Source: Nitrospinota bacterium
GTDB lineage: Bacteria > Nitrospinota > Nitrospinia > Nitrospinales > VA-1
Reading direction: 5' to 3'
DNA: 60,385 nt
Assembly (NCBI GenBank): GCA_027619975.1
Contig: JAQCGX010000018.1
Coordinates: 1-60,385, forward strand
Position numbers and translations under genes: made by a program. Below, piece after piece: positions 16,381 to 26,253 of this stretch. How positions within the stretch are numbered: position 1 is the first letter of the stretch; each line of letters begins with the position of its first letter. The notes under the pieces were generated by a model, which was not told the origin of the DNA, made no database searches, and saw only the letters and a program-made list of their open reading frames with translations.

Positions 16381-16845
16381 ATGGTTAGCCATATTGAAGG
16401 AGACTTGAATGCCAAAGGATTAAAAATTGGCATCGTGGTCAGCCGGTTTAACGAATTTATCACCGGCCGCCTGGTCGAAGGCGCACTTGATTGCCTGCTA
16501 CGGCATGGAGCGGTAGAGAAAGATATCGAAGTGGTAAAAGTACCCGGCGCTTTTGAAATTCCCATGGCGGCAAAAAAAATGGTCGCCGGGAAAAAATATG
16601 ATGCGATTCTCTGTTTGGGAGCCGTTATCCGCGGGGCGACGCCACATTTTGGTTATGTTGCCGGCGAGGCCGCAAAAGGAGTGGGAAGCATCGCGTTGGA
16701 ATCTTCTGTTCCGGTTTTGTTTGGCGTGTTGACGACAGATAATCTGGAGCAGGCGATCGAAAGAGCGGGGTCCAAATCCGGCAACAAGGGTTGGGAAACG
16801 GCGCTTGCCGCCATTGAAATGGCTAATTTGTACAAGAAAATTTAG
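16381..16845 (+). CDS. ribH: 6,7-dimethyl-8-ribityllumazine synthase
   Basis: The protein shows the family's core: [32 protein letters not shown] and [17 protein letters not shown]. The frame is open back to a GTG at 16369. However, GGTGGAGAG lies at proper distance from the ATG at 16381, so that start (154 residues) is preferred. It completes the ribD-E-BA-H set and sits 17 bases behind ribBA. Confidence 0.95.
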   Translation: MVSHIEGDLNAKGLKIGIVVSRFNEFITGRLVEGALDCLLRHGAVEKDIEVVKVPGAFEIPMAAKKMVAGKKYDAILCLGAVIRGATPHFGYVAGEAAKGVGSIALESSVPVLFGVLTTDNLEQAIERAGSKSGNKGWETALAAIEMANLYKKI

Positions 16846-16924
16846 CCAGTGTGACGCTGGGCCCAATAGGAACGTGCAATGGGTTTTAGTTATTATCAGT
16901 TCTTTTAAATAGGTGCATTCAGGT

Positions 16925-17356
16925 ATGGGGAAGCGAAGGTTCTCAAGAGAGCTGGCATTGAAGTTTCTTTATCAGTTTGAATTTAATGAAGCGGATTTCG
17001 ATGATCAGATGGCTTCGTTTGCAGAAAGGACTTCCTGCAAAGAAGAGGTTAAAGCCTTCATGGAGGAACTGGTTTTAAAAGTTCTCAATCATATTGATGA
17101 GATCGACGGTATCCTGAAAAAATACAGCGAGAACTGGGCTCTTGATCGCATGACGGTGATCGACCGTAATATTTTGCGGCTTGGCGTGTGTGAATTGCAT
17201 TTCAGTCAGACCATTCCTCCCAAAGTTGTTATCAACGAAGCGGTTGAAATCGCCAAAATATATGGCAGTGAAGAATCTCCGGATTTTATCAACGGCATTC
17301 TGGATAAAATTTTCAAGGAAATGCCCAAGGGAAAGACGCCTTCATCCATCGGGTGA
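16925..17356 (+). CDS. nusB: Transcription antitermination factor NusB
   Basis: The protein is an all-helical NusB with the RNA-binding N-terminus ([16 protein letters not shown]) and the late motif [17 protein letters not shown]. It assembles with S10 on boxA RNA to support rRNA transcription. ribH-nusB linkage is widespread. GTG at 16913 is an alternative start adding four residues; the ATG at 16925 better fits the family. Confidence 0.94.
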   Translation: MGKRRFSRELALKFLYQFEFNEADFDDQMASFAERTSCKEEVKAFMEELVLKVLNHIDEIDGILKKYSENWALDRMTVIDRNILRLGVCELHFSQTIPPKVVINEAVEIAKIYGSEESPDFINGILDKIFKEMPKGKTPSSIG

Positions 17357-17375
17357 TTCCGGTTGTGGCTTCCTA

Positions 17376-18104
17376 ATGAGATATCTCATTTTTTCCGACC
17401 TGCACAGCAATCTGGAATCATTGCAAGCCTTCTCCCGGATCGCGGCGACCCTCGATCACGATAAAAAAGTATTTTTGGGAGATCTGGTGGGTTACTGCGC
17501 CGATCCCAATGCCTGCGTGGAATGGGTTCGGGAAAATGCGGATATCATCTTAGGCGGTAATCACGACTTTGCCGTCGTGGGAAAAACCGGCCTGACCTAT
17601 TTTAACCCACACGCCTACCAGGCCTGTCTCTGGACCCGTCAGGAATTGTCCGAGGAGAATAAAGCTTTTCTGATGGCGCTTCCCTGTGAAATAGAGGAAG
17701 ATGGCGTTACCTGGGTACATTCATCGCCTTTTGAACCCGATCAGTGGCATTATGTAAATTCCTGCAAGGACGGGAAAATCAATTTCGATCATTTTTTGGC
17801 CCGCTTGTGTTTTCTCGGGCATTCCCACCGGCCCGTGATCCTTGAGCAAGGTTCGGATGGGGTGGTAAAGGATTACATCTCTTCGTTCCGGGAGCTAGAT
17901 CCGGAATGCCGCTATATCGTCAATGTTGGCAGCCTGGGGCAGCCGCGAGATGGCAACCCGCAACCTTCATTTGTGGTCTATGATTCTGATGCGGCAACCA
18001 TTGAATTTCAAAGATATGAGTACGATTTTGAATCCACGCAAAAGAAAATCCTCGCTGCCGGTCTTCCTTTTCCCCTGGCCGATCGTTTGCGCTTAGGGAT
18101 GTAA
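17376..18104 (+). CDS. Metallophosphoesterase (calcineurin-like)
   Basis: The 242-residue protein has the metallophosphoesterase order: DLHSN (about residue 7), GDLVGYCADPN (about 36), GGNHD (about 60), a later H-S-S in WVHSSPF, GHSHRP and NVGSLGQPRD. The frame is open upstream to 17181 inside nusB; ATG 17376 opens directly with the first motif. Such YfcE/diadenosine-phosphatase-like enzymes are cytosolic with unknown phosphoester substrates. It closes the rib-nusB run. Confidence 0.88.
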   Translation: MRYLIFSDLHSNLESLQAFSRIAATLDHDKKVFLGDLVGYCADPNACVEWVRENADIILGGNHDFAVVGKTGLTYFNPHAYQACLWTRQELSEENKAFLMALPCEIEEDGVTWVHSSPFEPDQWHYVNSCKDGKINFDHFLARLCFLGHSHRPVILEQGSDGVVKDYISSFRELDPECRYIVNVGSLGQPRDGNPQPSFVVYDSDAATIEFQRYEYDFESTQKKILAAGLPFPLADRLRLGM

Positions 18105-18130
18105 CTTATTGATTTTCCGCCCTCTAAATC

Positions 18131-18159
18131 TTGACGCTATTTTGAAAAAATGATATAGT
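18131..18159 (+). promoter_or_regulatory. Sigma-70 promoter for the amidase/der genes
   Basis: TTGACG (18131-18136) and TATAGT (18154-18159) are separated by exactly 17 bases, five of six matches in each box. It lies about 118 bases upstream of the amidase ATG. Confidence 0.6.
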
Positions 18160-18276
18160 CTTAAGCCGTAATAGAATAAAAGGTTATGAGAGGTTGTCAT
18201 GGCCGTTTTCCCGAAGTGTTAATTATTGTTATCTGCAATTTTTTATTTTGCCTTTCAGCATAAGCGAATTCCTTGA

Positions 18277-20067
18277 ATGCCCTTTTTAACTGCTAAAAAA
18301 ATCGTATCCTGTTTTTTGATCGCCTCCTTTTTGGTTTTGGGAAGTTTTCAAGAGGATCTTCAGGCCAGAGGGTCTCAGGATGGTTCGTCCGGGGCTTTTT
18401 ATCAGCAAGCTCAACGAAGTTATTATCTCCTGAAAAGTTCTAAGAAAAACCGGGCCTATCGCCACCAATGGGTGGCTTGTATCGAAAAATTTATTGCCGT
18501 GTACGAAAAATTTCCTTCCAGTCCGCAAGCTTACAATGCACTTTATACAGCGGCCCGCCTTTACCAGCAACTGTACGATGTGGCAAGAAATGGTGAAGAC
18601 CAGGATCGAGCGAGCCATTTTTATTACAAGGTGATCTCTGAGTTCAAGAGTGGCCGGTTGACAGATGACGCTTTGATTCGTCTGGGAGAGATTTATTTTG
18701 ATAAAAAAAACTATCCGGCGGCCTTGTCGGCTTTTGAGAAAATTCTTCGGGAATACCCGCAAGGAGATCAGGCCACCAAAGCGCAAAAACTGAGAGAAGC
18801 CACGGTTGCCTTTGTTCCTACTCAGAGAGTGCAAAAAGTTAAGGCCCTGTCCAGTGAAGTGGCATCGCCTGTTCTTATCAAGAAAGTGGATTATCGCAGG
18901 CAACCCGATGCTACAAGAATTGAAATTCTTATTGGTGGTCCAACGAAGATATCTCAGAATCGGTTGAGCGATCCCGAGCGCATCTATTTCAACTTCTCCA
19001 ACGCCAGGCTGGACAGCAATATTAAAAGGGATATTCAAGTCGGGGGCGACGTTCTAACGCGTTTGCGCGTCAGCCAATTTGATGAAAACAGCAGCCGACT
19101 GGTTTTGGATATCCCCGCGAACAAGGAAATTAAAGTTGTCACGTCCCAGGAAGGTTCCAAACTGGTGATTGACTTGTTTGGTCCCGGTAAAAAATCTATC
19201 GTGGCTGAAAGATCCCAACCGTCTTCAACTCCAAAATCAAATTCAATGGAGACTATAAAACCCGAGCCGGCTCCAGAACCCAAGCCGGTTCCCGGGGTGG
19301 CTGTGAAACCCGAAGCCGTTGTAACGCTCAAAGTCGTTCCCGTTGCGGTGGCCTCGAGAACCAAAACCGTGCCCCGGAGCCAGGCGCCTCTTATTATCGT
19401 TGACCCTGGACATGGTGGGAAGGACGTTGGCGCAACCAGTCCCAATGGTCTGCTTGAAAAAGAATTGAACCTTGATATCTCCAAGCGATTGAAAAAAATT
19501 CTGGAAACCCGCTACGGCTATCAAGTTATTTTGACGAGGCATGATGACACCTTCATCCCGTTGGAGGAAAGAGGAGAGATTGCCAACAAAAAGAATGCGG
19601 ATTTGTTTGTTTCGATTCACGTCAATGCCGCAAAACGCCGGTCCGCGCATGGAATTGAAACCTATTACCTGGGAGTTGCCAATAGCGAGCAGGCTCAGGA
19701 AACAGCCACCCGCGAAAATGGCGAGTTGGTTCACTCAGTAAAGGACAATCAGGTTCAGCAAATTTTGGCCAGTATGATCAGCACGACAAAAATCAACGCT
19801 TCCGCCGCATTGGCGAGCCACGTTCAAGAACGGCTCCACAGTTCGGTAAAAAAGAAATACTCTGAAGTGAAAGACCTTGGCGTCAAGGAAGGACCCTTCT
19901 TTGTTCTCCACGACACGAATATGCCTAGTATTCTCGTGGAAGTGGGGTTCATAACCAATTCTCTCGAGGAACGAAGATTGAAGCGGTCGGACTACCTGGA
20001 GCTGTTGGCATCTGCCATTGCCCAAGGAGTTCATGAATTCAAAAGGGACAGAGGACCCACCATTTAA
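18277..20067 (+). CDS. N-acetylmuramoyl-L-alanine amidase with TPR-like and AMIN domains
   Basis: A signal peptide (KKIVSCFLIASFLVLGSF) leads to a helical TPR/YbgF-like section (about residues 40-170), an AMIN domain (about 200-310) and a Pro/Lys-rich linker. The C-terminal amidase_3 domain has DPGHGGKD, EKELNLDIS, VSIHVNA and VEVGFITN, all zinc and catalytic residues present. It cleaves peptide stems from peptidoglycan during cell separation, acting in the periplasm. The N-terminal helical repeats are an addition to the usual AmiC layout. A 17-bp-spaced promoter precedes it. Confidence 0.93.
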   Translation: MPFLTAKKIVSCFLIASFLVLGSFQEDLQARGSQDGSSGAFYQQAQRSYYLLKSSKKNRAYRHQWVACIEKFIAVYEKFPSSPQAYNALYTAARLYQQLYDVARNGEDQDRASHFYYKVISEFKSGRLTDDALIRLGEIYFDKKNYPAALSAFEKILREYPQGDQATKAQKLREATVAFVPTQRVQKVKALSSEVASPVLIKKVDYRRQPDATRIEILIGGPTKISQNRLSDPERIYFNFSNARLDSNIKRDIQVGGDVLTRLRVSQFDENSSRLVLDIPANKEIKVVTSQEGSKLVIDLFGPGKKSIVAERSQPSSTPKSNSMETIKPEPAPEPKPVPGVAVKPEAVVTLKVVPVAVASRTKTVPRSQAPLIIVDPGHGGKDVGATSPNGLLEKELNLDISKRLKKILETRYGYQVILTRHDDTFIPLEERGEIANKKNADLFVSIHVNAAKRRSAHGIETYYLGVANSEQAQETATRENGELVHSVKDNQVQQILASMISTTKINASAALASHVQERLHSSVKKKYSEVKDLGVKEGPFFVLHDTNMPSILVEVGFITNSLEERRLKRSDYLELLASAIAQGVHEFKRDRGPTI

Positions 20068-20081
20068 CGAGGTTCATCATC

Positions 20082-21404
20082 ATGTCTGTTCCTGTGGTTG
20101 TTATCATTGGCAGAGCCAATGTAGGAAAATCCACTCTCTATAATAAACTCACCGAAAAAAGATCTTCCATCGTCAATGACACTCCGGGTGTGACTCGGGA
20201 TCGTTTGTTTGGCCGCGCCGAATGGCAGGGTCGGCAGGTCATTCTGGTTGATACCGGGGGCGTTGATATCGATAACGTGAACGAAATTGAGCTTCAGGTC
20301 AAGGAGCAGGTTCTGATCGCTCAAAACGAAGCGGACTTCATTATTCTGGTGGTTGATAGACAACAAGGGCTCACGGCTCAAGACAGGGGTATCATCGAAC
20401 AGGTGAGACGGACGGGAAAGGCTTTTTATCTGGCCGTCAATAAGGTGGATGAGCCCTTACACGAAAAAGATATGGGTGAGTTTTTGCAACTGGGGATAAA
20501 AGCGACCTATCCCATATCGGCAGAACACGGCCTTGGACTCTTGGATCTGATAGACGGTCTGGTTGCGGCCTTCCCTGAAGCCACTCCCGAAGAGCCGGAG
20601 CTGGATGTTATAAAAATTGCCATTGTGGGCAAGCCCAATGCAGGGAAATCCTCCTTGGTCAATAAATTGTTGAACTCCGAAAGATGTATCGTATCCCCTA
20701 TCCCTGGAACCACGCGGGATACCGTCGATACGCATTTACAGTTTCAGGGAAGGGATCTTCTTTTTATTGACACGGCGGGAATCCGCCGCAAGGGAAAAAC
20801 CAAAGAGGTTCTGGATAAATTCAGCGTCATCATGGCTTTGAAAGCTCTGGACCGATGTGATATAGCCGTTCTTGTTCTGGATGCGGACGAAGGGGTGTCG
20901 GATCAGGACGCCAACATCGCGGGGTATGCCTTCGATAGAGGCAAGGGCTGTATTATCGTGGCCAATAAGTGGGATTTGATCGAAGAACCAAGAGGGTCTT
21001 TCCCAGCTTTTGAAGAAAAAGTCCGGGATCAGTTTAAGTTCCTGGAGTTTGCTCCTCTGTTGACGGTTTCCGCTAAAACAGGGCAGGGGATAAACAAGTT
21101 GCTTTCGAGCATTGAAAAAGTTTATGCGGAATATTCAAAGAATATTACCACAGGCAAGCTGAACGATTGTTTCGAGAAAGCGATCCTGAAAAATCCGATG
21201 AGCAGTTATCGTGGAAAATTTTTAAAACTGTTTTACGCCACGCAAGTCAAAAGTTGCCCGCCAACGTTCAGATGTTTTGTTAATTACCCGCAGGGGATTC
21301 ATTTTTCCTATCAGCGGTATATGGTCAATAGTTTGCGCAAAGTTTTTGGATTTTCAGGAACCCCGCTTCGTTTGATGTTTTCAAGCCGAAAAAAGATGGA
21401 TTGA
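20082..21404 (+). CDS. der: Ribosome biogenesis GTPase Der (EngA)
   Basis: Two tandem GTPase domains are clear: G1 GRANVGKST and GKPNAGKSS, G2 TPGVTRD and PGTTRDT, G3 DTGG and DTAG, and G4 NKVD and NKWD. A C-terminal KH-like domain follows (CFVNYPQGIHFSYQRYMVNSLR). Der assembles the 50S subunit. The length of 440 is typical. GAGG precedes the ATG. It follows the amidase by 14 bases. Confidence 0.97.
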   Translation: MSVPVVVIIGRANVGKSTLYNKLTEKRSSIVNDTPGVTRDRLFGRAEWQGRQVILVDTGGVDIDNVNEIELQVKEQVLIAQNEADFIILVVDRQQGLTAQDRGIIEQVRRTGKAFYLAVNKVDEPLHEKDMGEFLQLGIKATYPISAEHGLGLLDLIDGLVAAFPEATPEEPELDVIKIAIVGKPNAGKSSLVNKLLNSERCIVSPIPGTTRDTVDTHLQFQGRDLLFIDTAGIRRKGKTKEVLDKFSVIMALKALDRCDIAVLVLDADEGVSDQDANIAGYAFDRGKGCIIVANKWDLIEEPRGSFPAFEEKVRDQFKFLEFAPLLTVSAKTGQGINKLLSSIEKVYAEYSKNITTGKLNDCFEKAILKNPMSSYRGKFLKLFYATQVKSCPPTFRCFVNYPQGIHFSYQRYMVNSLRKVFGFSGTPLRLMFSSRKKMD

Positions 21405-21806
21405 TATCGGGGCCTGAGTAGAACCAAGGATTTTGCAAAGTAGTAAAAAAGTGCCCCGGCATCGTGCCGCTCCCTTCCCTTCAGTAGCTCAAGATTAGTA
21501 AAAAATCACCTTTAGTCTTGCCTCAGGTCTCTGGTAAGTTGTATAAAAAGGTTAAAATTTATCAGAACAAGAAAAACTACGCTTGCATTTGACGTTCCCT
21601 GACCCCTTGTATGGTGCCGTCCTGGGCTTAGGCGAAAGGCTATCGTTTGGAAATCAGGTATTTGCTCTGGAAAAAAACAATGATGTGTATACAATTGGGA
21701 TGAATCAGCGAAGTTGAATTCGATCAATACAAACCTTTAAATTTGTCAGGCGAAATAAATTCTATGTAGATAAAAATCATGGCCCCCCTTTTCTCAGAGG
21801 TTTGCA
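21405..21806. other. 402-base intergenic region
   Basis: No CDS with a ribosome site and no recognised RNA family is seen. It holds a small hairpin CGGCA-TCG-TGCCG (21457-21469). No 6S, SRP or tmRNA signature was recognised. It probably carries the end of the der transcript and the EF-G promoter. Confidence 0.4.
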
Positions 21807-23906
21807 ATGAAACTATATAAGCTTCAGGAAATAAGGAATGTCGGACTCATCGGTCATGGGTCTTCCGGAAAAACATCGGTTGCAGAAGCCATCCTTTTTA
21901 CATCGGGGGTGGCTGATCGATTGGGAAAAGTGGGCGACACATCATCCCTGATGGATTATGATCCAGGGGAAATGAAACGCGGACATACGATCAGCGCTTC
22001 TCTGGCCTTTTGTGAATGGGACAAGCACAAAATAAACATCCTCGATACGCCCGGTGATAATAATTTTATAGCGGATACGCCGGCATGTATTCGCGTGATT
22101 GAAGACGCTGTCGTTGTTATTGGGGCTGATGACGGAATTCAATTTTATACAGAAAAAGTATGGCAATGGGCTGATGATCAGGATTTATTGCGAATGGTCT
22201 TTTTGAATAAATTGGATCATGAACGCGCCAACATCCCTCCCATTCTGGAAAATCTGAAGAAAAAATTCAAAAAGACGCCGGTATTTTTACAATTGCCCGT
22301 GGGCAATGGCGACAGTTTTATGGGCATCGTCGATCTGGTGGGGAATAAATATTACACCTATGAAAAAGGATGTAGCGGGAAAGGTAAAGTAAATAAAATT
22401 CCTTCCGATATAACGAGTAACGTAGAAATCGCCCGTGCGGAACTTACGGAAGCCGTGGCGGAGGTGGACGACGAACTGATTGAAGTTTATTTAGAAAAGG
22501 GCGAGCTGACCGAGGACGAGTTTCACCAGGGATTGAGAAATGGAATCCAGAAGGGGCAACTGATTCCCGTGTTGTGTGGGTCGGGATTGCAAAATATGGG
22601 AATCGATCTTTTATTGGAAGCGGTGATTGATTACCTGCCGTCCCCGGATAAGCGCAATCCGGTGGCTGGAAGATCTCCCAAAGATGACGCGGAAATGGAA
22701 CGAAAGCCAGATCCCGAGGAACCGTTTTCAGCTTTGGTTTTCAAAACAATCGCCGATCCCTATGCCGGGAAATTAACGTTGTTCCGGGTGTTTTCCGGGT
22801 CGATCAAGGCGGATTCCAGCGTATTCAATGCCTCGAAGGAGAGCAGCGAAAGGATAGGGCAGATTTATTTGCTCCAGGGAAAAAAACAGGTTCCCGTTTC
22901 AGAAGTTTCCGCCGGGGATATTGGCGCTGTGGCCAAGTTGAAGGTGACAACCACCAGCGATACCCTTTCAGATACTGACAATGCGATCGTTTTTGATCCC
23001 ATTCAATTTCCCAGTCCGGTATTTTCGCAGGCGATTGTGCCCAAAACCCGAGCGGATGAGGAAAAAATCAGCACGGCTCTTCATCGAGTGACCGAGGAAG
23101 ATTCGACTTTGAAGGTAGAAAGGAACGCACAGACCCACGAACTGCTTGTTTCAGGAATGGGCCAGCTTCATCTGGATGTGATCATCGAGCGTCTGAAACA
23201 ACGGTTCGGGGTGGAGGTGGATGCTAAACCTCCCAAGGTGCCTTATCTGGAAACCATTCGTGGGCAAACCAAGGTCCAGGGCAAATATAAAAAACAGACA
23301 GGGGGTCGAGGGCAGTTTGGCGATACCTGGCTGGAGATTTCACCTCTTGCAAAAGGCGGCGGGTTTGTTTTTGAGGATAAGGTTGTGGGAGGTGCGATTC
23401 CCAAAAATTATATTCCTGCGGTGGAAAAAGGAATTCAGGAAGCGATGACCCACGGAGTGATCGCGCATTATCCCATGGTCGATGTGAGGGTGAAGCTTTA
23501 TGATGGTTCGTACCATAATGTCGACTCGTCGGAGATGGCTTTTAAGATCGCAGGCTCCCTGGGGTTTAAAAGGGGGGTTATCGATTGCAAACCCGTATTA
23601 CTGGAGCCCATTATGAATATGCAGGTGGTGGTTCCCAGTGAACATGTTGGTGACATTATGGGCGACCTAAATTCCAAACGAGGGAAAATTCAGGGGATAG
23701 ATGCGGATGACGACATGCAGACCATTCGTGTTCATGTTCCAATGGCGGAGATATTAAATTATGCGGCGGACCTCCGGTCAATAACGAGCGGCAGGGGGTT
23801 GTTTGTGATGGAGCTTGATCATTACGATGACGTACCAGAACACCTTTCCAAAAAAATTATTGAGCAGGCCCAGCAGGATTTTGAAAAAATGAAAGAAAAA
23901 TCGTAA
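21807..23906 (+). CDS. Elongation factor G-like protein (EF-G2 type)
   Basis: The 699-residue protein has EF-G domain order: GTPase with GHGSSGKTS, DTPGDNNF and NKLDHE, domain II near residue 300, and domains III to V with GMGQLHLDVIIERL and GGRGQFGDTWLEI. The P-loop (GHGSSGKT instead of AHIDAGKTT) and NKLD (instead of NKMD) place it with EF-G-like paralogues rather than the main translocase. It may act in ribosome recycling or as an accessory factor. It stands without str-operon neighbours. Confidence 0.88.
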   Translation: MKLYKLQEIRNVGLIGHGSSGKTSVAEAILFTSGVADRLGKVGDTSSLMDYDPGEMKRGHTISASLAFCEWDKHKINILDTPGDNNFIADTPACIRVIEDAVVVIGADDGIQFYTEKVWQWADDQDLLRMVFLNKLDHERANIPPILENLKKKFKKTPVFLQLPVGNGDSFMGIVDLVGNKYYTYEKGCSGKGKVNKIPSDITSNVEIARAELTEAVAEVDDELIEVYLEKGELTEDEFHQGLRNGIQKGQLIPVLCGSGLQNMGIDLLLEAVIDYLPSPDKRNPVAGRSPKDDAEMERKPDPEEPFSALVFKTIADPYAGKLTLFRVFSGSIKADSSVFNASKESSERIGQIYLLQGKKQVPVSEVSAGDIGAVAKLKVTTTSDTLSDTDNAIVFDPIQFPSPVFSQAIVPKTRADEEKISTALHRVTEEDSTLKVERNAQTHELLVSGMGQLHLDVIIERLKQRFGVEVDAKPPKVPYLETIRGQTKVQGKYKKQTGGRGQFGDTWLEISPLAKGGGFVFEDKVVGGAIPKNYIPAVEKGIQEAMTHGVIAHYPMVDVRVKLYDGSYHNVDSSEMAFKIAGSLGFKRGVIDCKPVLLEPIMNMQVVVPSEHVGDIMGDLNSKRGKIQGIDADDDMQTIRVHVPMAEILNYAADLRSITSGRGLFVMELDHYDDVPEHLSKKIIEQAQQDFEKMKEKS

Positions 23907-23945
23907 CCAAATCACGGGAAACATGTTCTTATCTTAATTGAAAGG

Positions 23946-24281
23946 ATGTTGAAAGTGGAAATTGTTGAATCCAAGGCAAATGTTGTAAAATCTGACTTAG
24001 TCGAACAGGTGTACAAAAAAGTGGGTTTTACCCGCCAGGAAGCAGAAGAAGCCGTTGATGTTTTATTTAAAGAAATAAAGAAAGAACTGGCTAGTGGGGA
24101 AAGCGTCCGCATTGCAGGATTCGCTACTTTTAATTTGAAACATAAAAAAGCGAGAAATGCACGCAACCCTCAAACCGGCCAGCCCATTCTCATCCGCTCG
24201 CGCAGGGTCCTGACCTTCAAGCCCAGCAAGAATTTATTAACATCCACGGAGTCACCCTCAGATAACGGCAACAATTTCTAA
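23946..24281 (+). CDS. HU/IHF-family DNA-binding protein
   Basis: The 111-residue protein is a standard HU/IHF fold with the signature around GFATFNLKHKKARNARNPQTG and the RRVLTFKPSKNL end. The extra N-terminal 12 residues and the ASGESVRIAGF strand resemble IHF-alpha. It bends DNA. The neighbouring MerR-type gene is the common ihfA companion, which supports IHF-alpha over HU. The exact start may be one of the first codons. Confidence 0.9.
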   Translation: MLKVEIVESKANVVKSDLVEQVYKKVGFTRQEAEEAVDVLFKEIKKELASGESVRIAGFATFNLKHKKARNARNPQTGQPILIRSRRVLTFKPSKNLLTSTESPSDNGNNF

Positions 24282-24425
24282 TCCAATGAAGGCGAGTTGT
24301 TTTTTAATCAGGTTGCAGAGGTTGTTTTCTTTTCGGTTTGCTTGTTCACCTCGTTCAGGGCATTAAAGGTTCAACCGTAACTAGTTTATTTATTATGATA
24401 AATGGTAGCTTAAAGGGTATTTGAA

Positions 24426-24785
24426 ATGGATAGTGTGATTCCTGATAAATTATTTTTTAAAATAGGAGAGGTGGCCGATATCGCAGGGGTGGAACAACAT
24501 GTTTTGCGCTATTGGGAGGATGAGTTTGATATGCTGAAGCCGGATAAAAATCGATCAAGGCAAAGGTTGTATCAGAAAAAGGATGTGGAATTGGTGTTGG
24601 AAATCAAACGTCTGTTGTATGGGGAAAAGTTTACCATTGCCGGCGCTAAAGTGAAGCTGAAAAAGTATAAAAAGAAAGGTTCGCCGGAGTACCTTGATGA
24701 ACGTGAAAAACTCATTGAGCTGAAACGTCAAATGAAAGAAGACCTGGAATCCATTTTAAACACACTGGATCACCAAAAATCCTGA
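24426..24785 (+). CDS. MerR-family transcriptional regulator
   Basis: The 119-residue protein has a winged helix-turn-helix at residues 10-70 ([25 protein letters not shown]) followed by a basic linker and a coiled coil (about 75-112). No metal-binding cysteines are present, so it is not a metal sensor. MerR-like genes beside ihfA are recurrent. Target is unknown. Confidence 0.9.
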   Translation: MDSVIPDKLFFKIGEVADIAGVEQHVLRYWEDEFDMLKPDKNRSRQRLYQKKDVELVLEIKRLLYGEKFTIAGAKVKLKKYKKKGSPEYLDEREKLIELKRQMKEDLESILNTLDHQKS

Positions 24786-24901
24786 ATTCTGCTCACCAAA
24801 TTCAATCTCCCCAGTTTTTTCCTTCCAGAACCAACACTTTTGATTCAAAATAATAAATTTGAAATTGAATTAATACAATCAGGCCGTTAGAGGAAACTTT
24901 C

Positions 24902-26119
24902 TTGTTTACCCAGTTATCCCTTTTGGACGGGTTTGCCATCGTCATCTTCTGGTGGATCGTCTGGCATCGCTGGAGTCACCAGTGCCGGGGTGCGATGCCG
25001 CAACTGTCTGAAGAAAAGCCGAACCTGTCTCTTGCCTCCCCGAGGGTATCCATCATTGTCCCGGCCCGCAATGAAGAGCAATCCATCGAGCGTTGCGTTC
25101 GATCCCTGCTGGCGCAGGACTATCCACAGCTGGAAGTCATCGTGGTGGATGACGGATCGGAGGATGCCACCGGTGAGATTTTAGTCCGGCTGGCAAAAGG
25201 CGACTCCCGATTGAAGATCATTCAGGGAAAACCTCTTCCCGAGGGTTGGATGGGAAAGGCCCACGCCTTGTGTCAGGGATACCACCAAGCGCGAGGAGAC
25301 TGGTTGCTGTTCACCGATGCGGACACGCATCACGACCCGTCTTTGCTTTTAAGGGTCATGGGGCAGGTGATCTCCAGTAACGCTTCATTGGTAACGGTGG
25401 CCGGCGAACAGGAAGCGCCAGGTTTTGGCGTGGCCCTGGTCAACCTTGCGGTTTTTTCTTATATCTTTATGGTGAGTGATAGAAGAGGATTTACCGAAGC
25501 CGGGTCCCGGCAAAGCCTGGTCAATGGGCAGTACGTCCTGATAACCCGTGAAGCCTATGAAACCCTGGGGACCCATGAAGCCCTGCGCGAGTATTCAAGC
25601 ACCGATGTGTCGTTGGGATACCTGGCGAAACTAAAAGGTTTCCTCACTCTGGGGATCAATGGCGGCGAAGCTCTGCAAACAAAAATGTATTCTTCCATAT
25701 CGGAGGCCTTTAGGGGATGGTCCAGAAGCCTGGTCAATGGCATGTGGACGGCTTTGGGGCCGGGGCGGGGCAGCGTGGCGCTGATTTTGTTGACGATCGG
25801 ATTTTTGTTTTTCTGGGTGGTTCCCTGGTTGACATGGCTTGATGGCTTGGGAAAAAATAACAGTTCCCAGCAACTCGTGGGGTTCTTGCAGCTCCTGGCA
25901 GTTTTTTGTACACTGTGGATGAAAAGCGGTAATTTCCTCAAAGGAGTTTTGGATTTGTTTCTAATCCCTTTATCGTATTTGATTTTTATGGTTATGGTGG
26001 TTTCGGGGTTAACAGGGGCTTTGTTCAGGGGGGGAACGGCATGGAAGGGAAGGATCGTCGTTACCGCCAGACGGTTGCCGCCCTGGAAGCCAGAGGCATC
26101 ACGCCCTCGAAAATCCTGA
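24902..26119 (+). CDS. Family 2 glycosyltransferase, HpnB-like
   Basis: An N-terminal membrane helix (about residues 5-25) is followed by a GT-A domain: VSIIVPARNEEQSIE, VVDDGSEDAT, PLPEGWMGKAHAL, DADTHHDP and a late EYSSTDVSLGY. Three C-terminal hydrophobic helices follow (about 285-380). GWMGKAHA is typical of hopanoid-associated HpnB and carotenoid glycosyltransferases. It is a membrane enzyme with nucleotide-sugar donor. No other hpn gene is in the window, so hopanoid function is only suggested. The start is TTG. Confidence 0.85.
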   Translation: MFTQLSLLDGFAIVIFWWIVWHRWSHQCRGAMPQLSEEKPNLSLASPRVSIIVPARNEEQSIERCVRSLLAQDYPQLEVIVVDDGSEDATGEILVRLAKGDSRLKIIQGKPLPEGWMGKAHALCQGYHQARGDWLLFTDADTHHDPSLLLRVMGQVISSNASLVTVAGEQEAPGFGVALVNLAVFSYIFMVSDRRGFTEAGSRQSLVNGQYVLITREAYETLGTHEALREYSSTDVSLGYLAKLKGFLTLGINGGEALQTKMYSSISEAFRGWSRSLVNGMWTALGPGRGSVALILLTIGFLFFWVVPWLTWLDGLGKNNSSQQLVGFLQLLAVFCTLWMKSGNFLKGVLDLFLIPLSYLIFMVMVVSGLTGALFRGGTAWKGRIVVTARRLPPWKPEASRPRKS

Positions 26120-26204
26120 GCATATTATGAATACATATTTCAAAAAACGATGCTCGTGGGCTGAAAACTATCCTTTGATGACCGTTTACCAGGAGGTGGC
26201 AAAA

Positions 26205-26245
26205 AATAAAAACCTCCCCGAATAAATTCAGGGAGGTTTATTATT
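26205..26245. terminator. Bidirectional rho-independent terminator
   Basis: AATAAAAACCTCCC pairs with GGGAGGTTTATTATT across a 12-base loop, giving a long stem with T-runs on both strands. It sits between the convergent glycosyltransferase and redoxin genes and can end both. Confidence 0.85.
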
Positions 26246-26253
26246 GGAAAAAA

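Noticed and set aside
21405-21806. 6S RNA or tRNA
   Set aside because: No tRNA arms and no long central bulge structure could be read.
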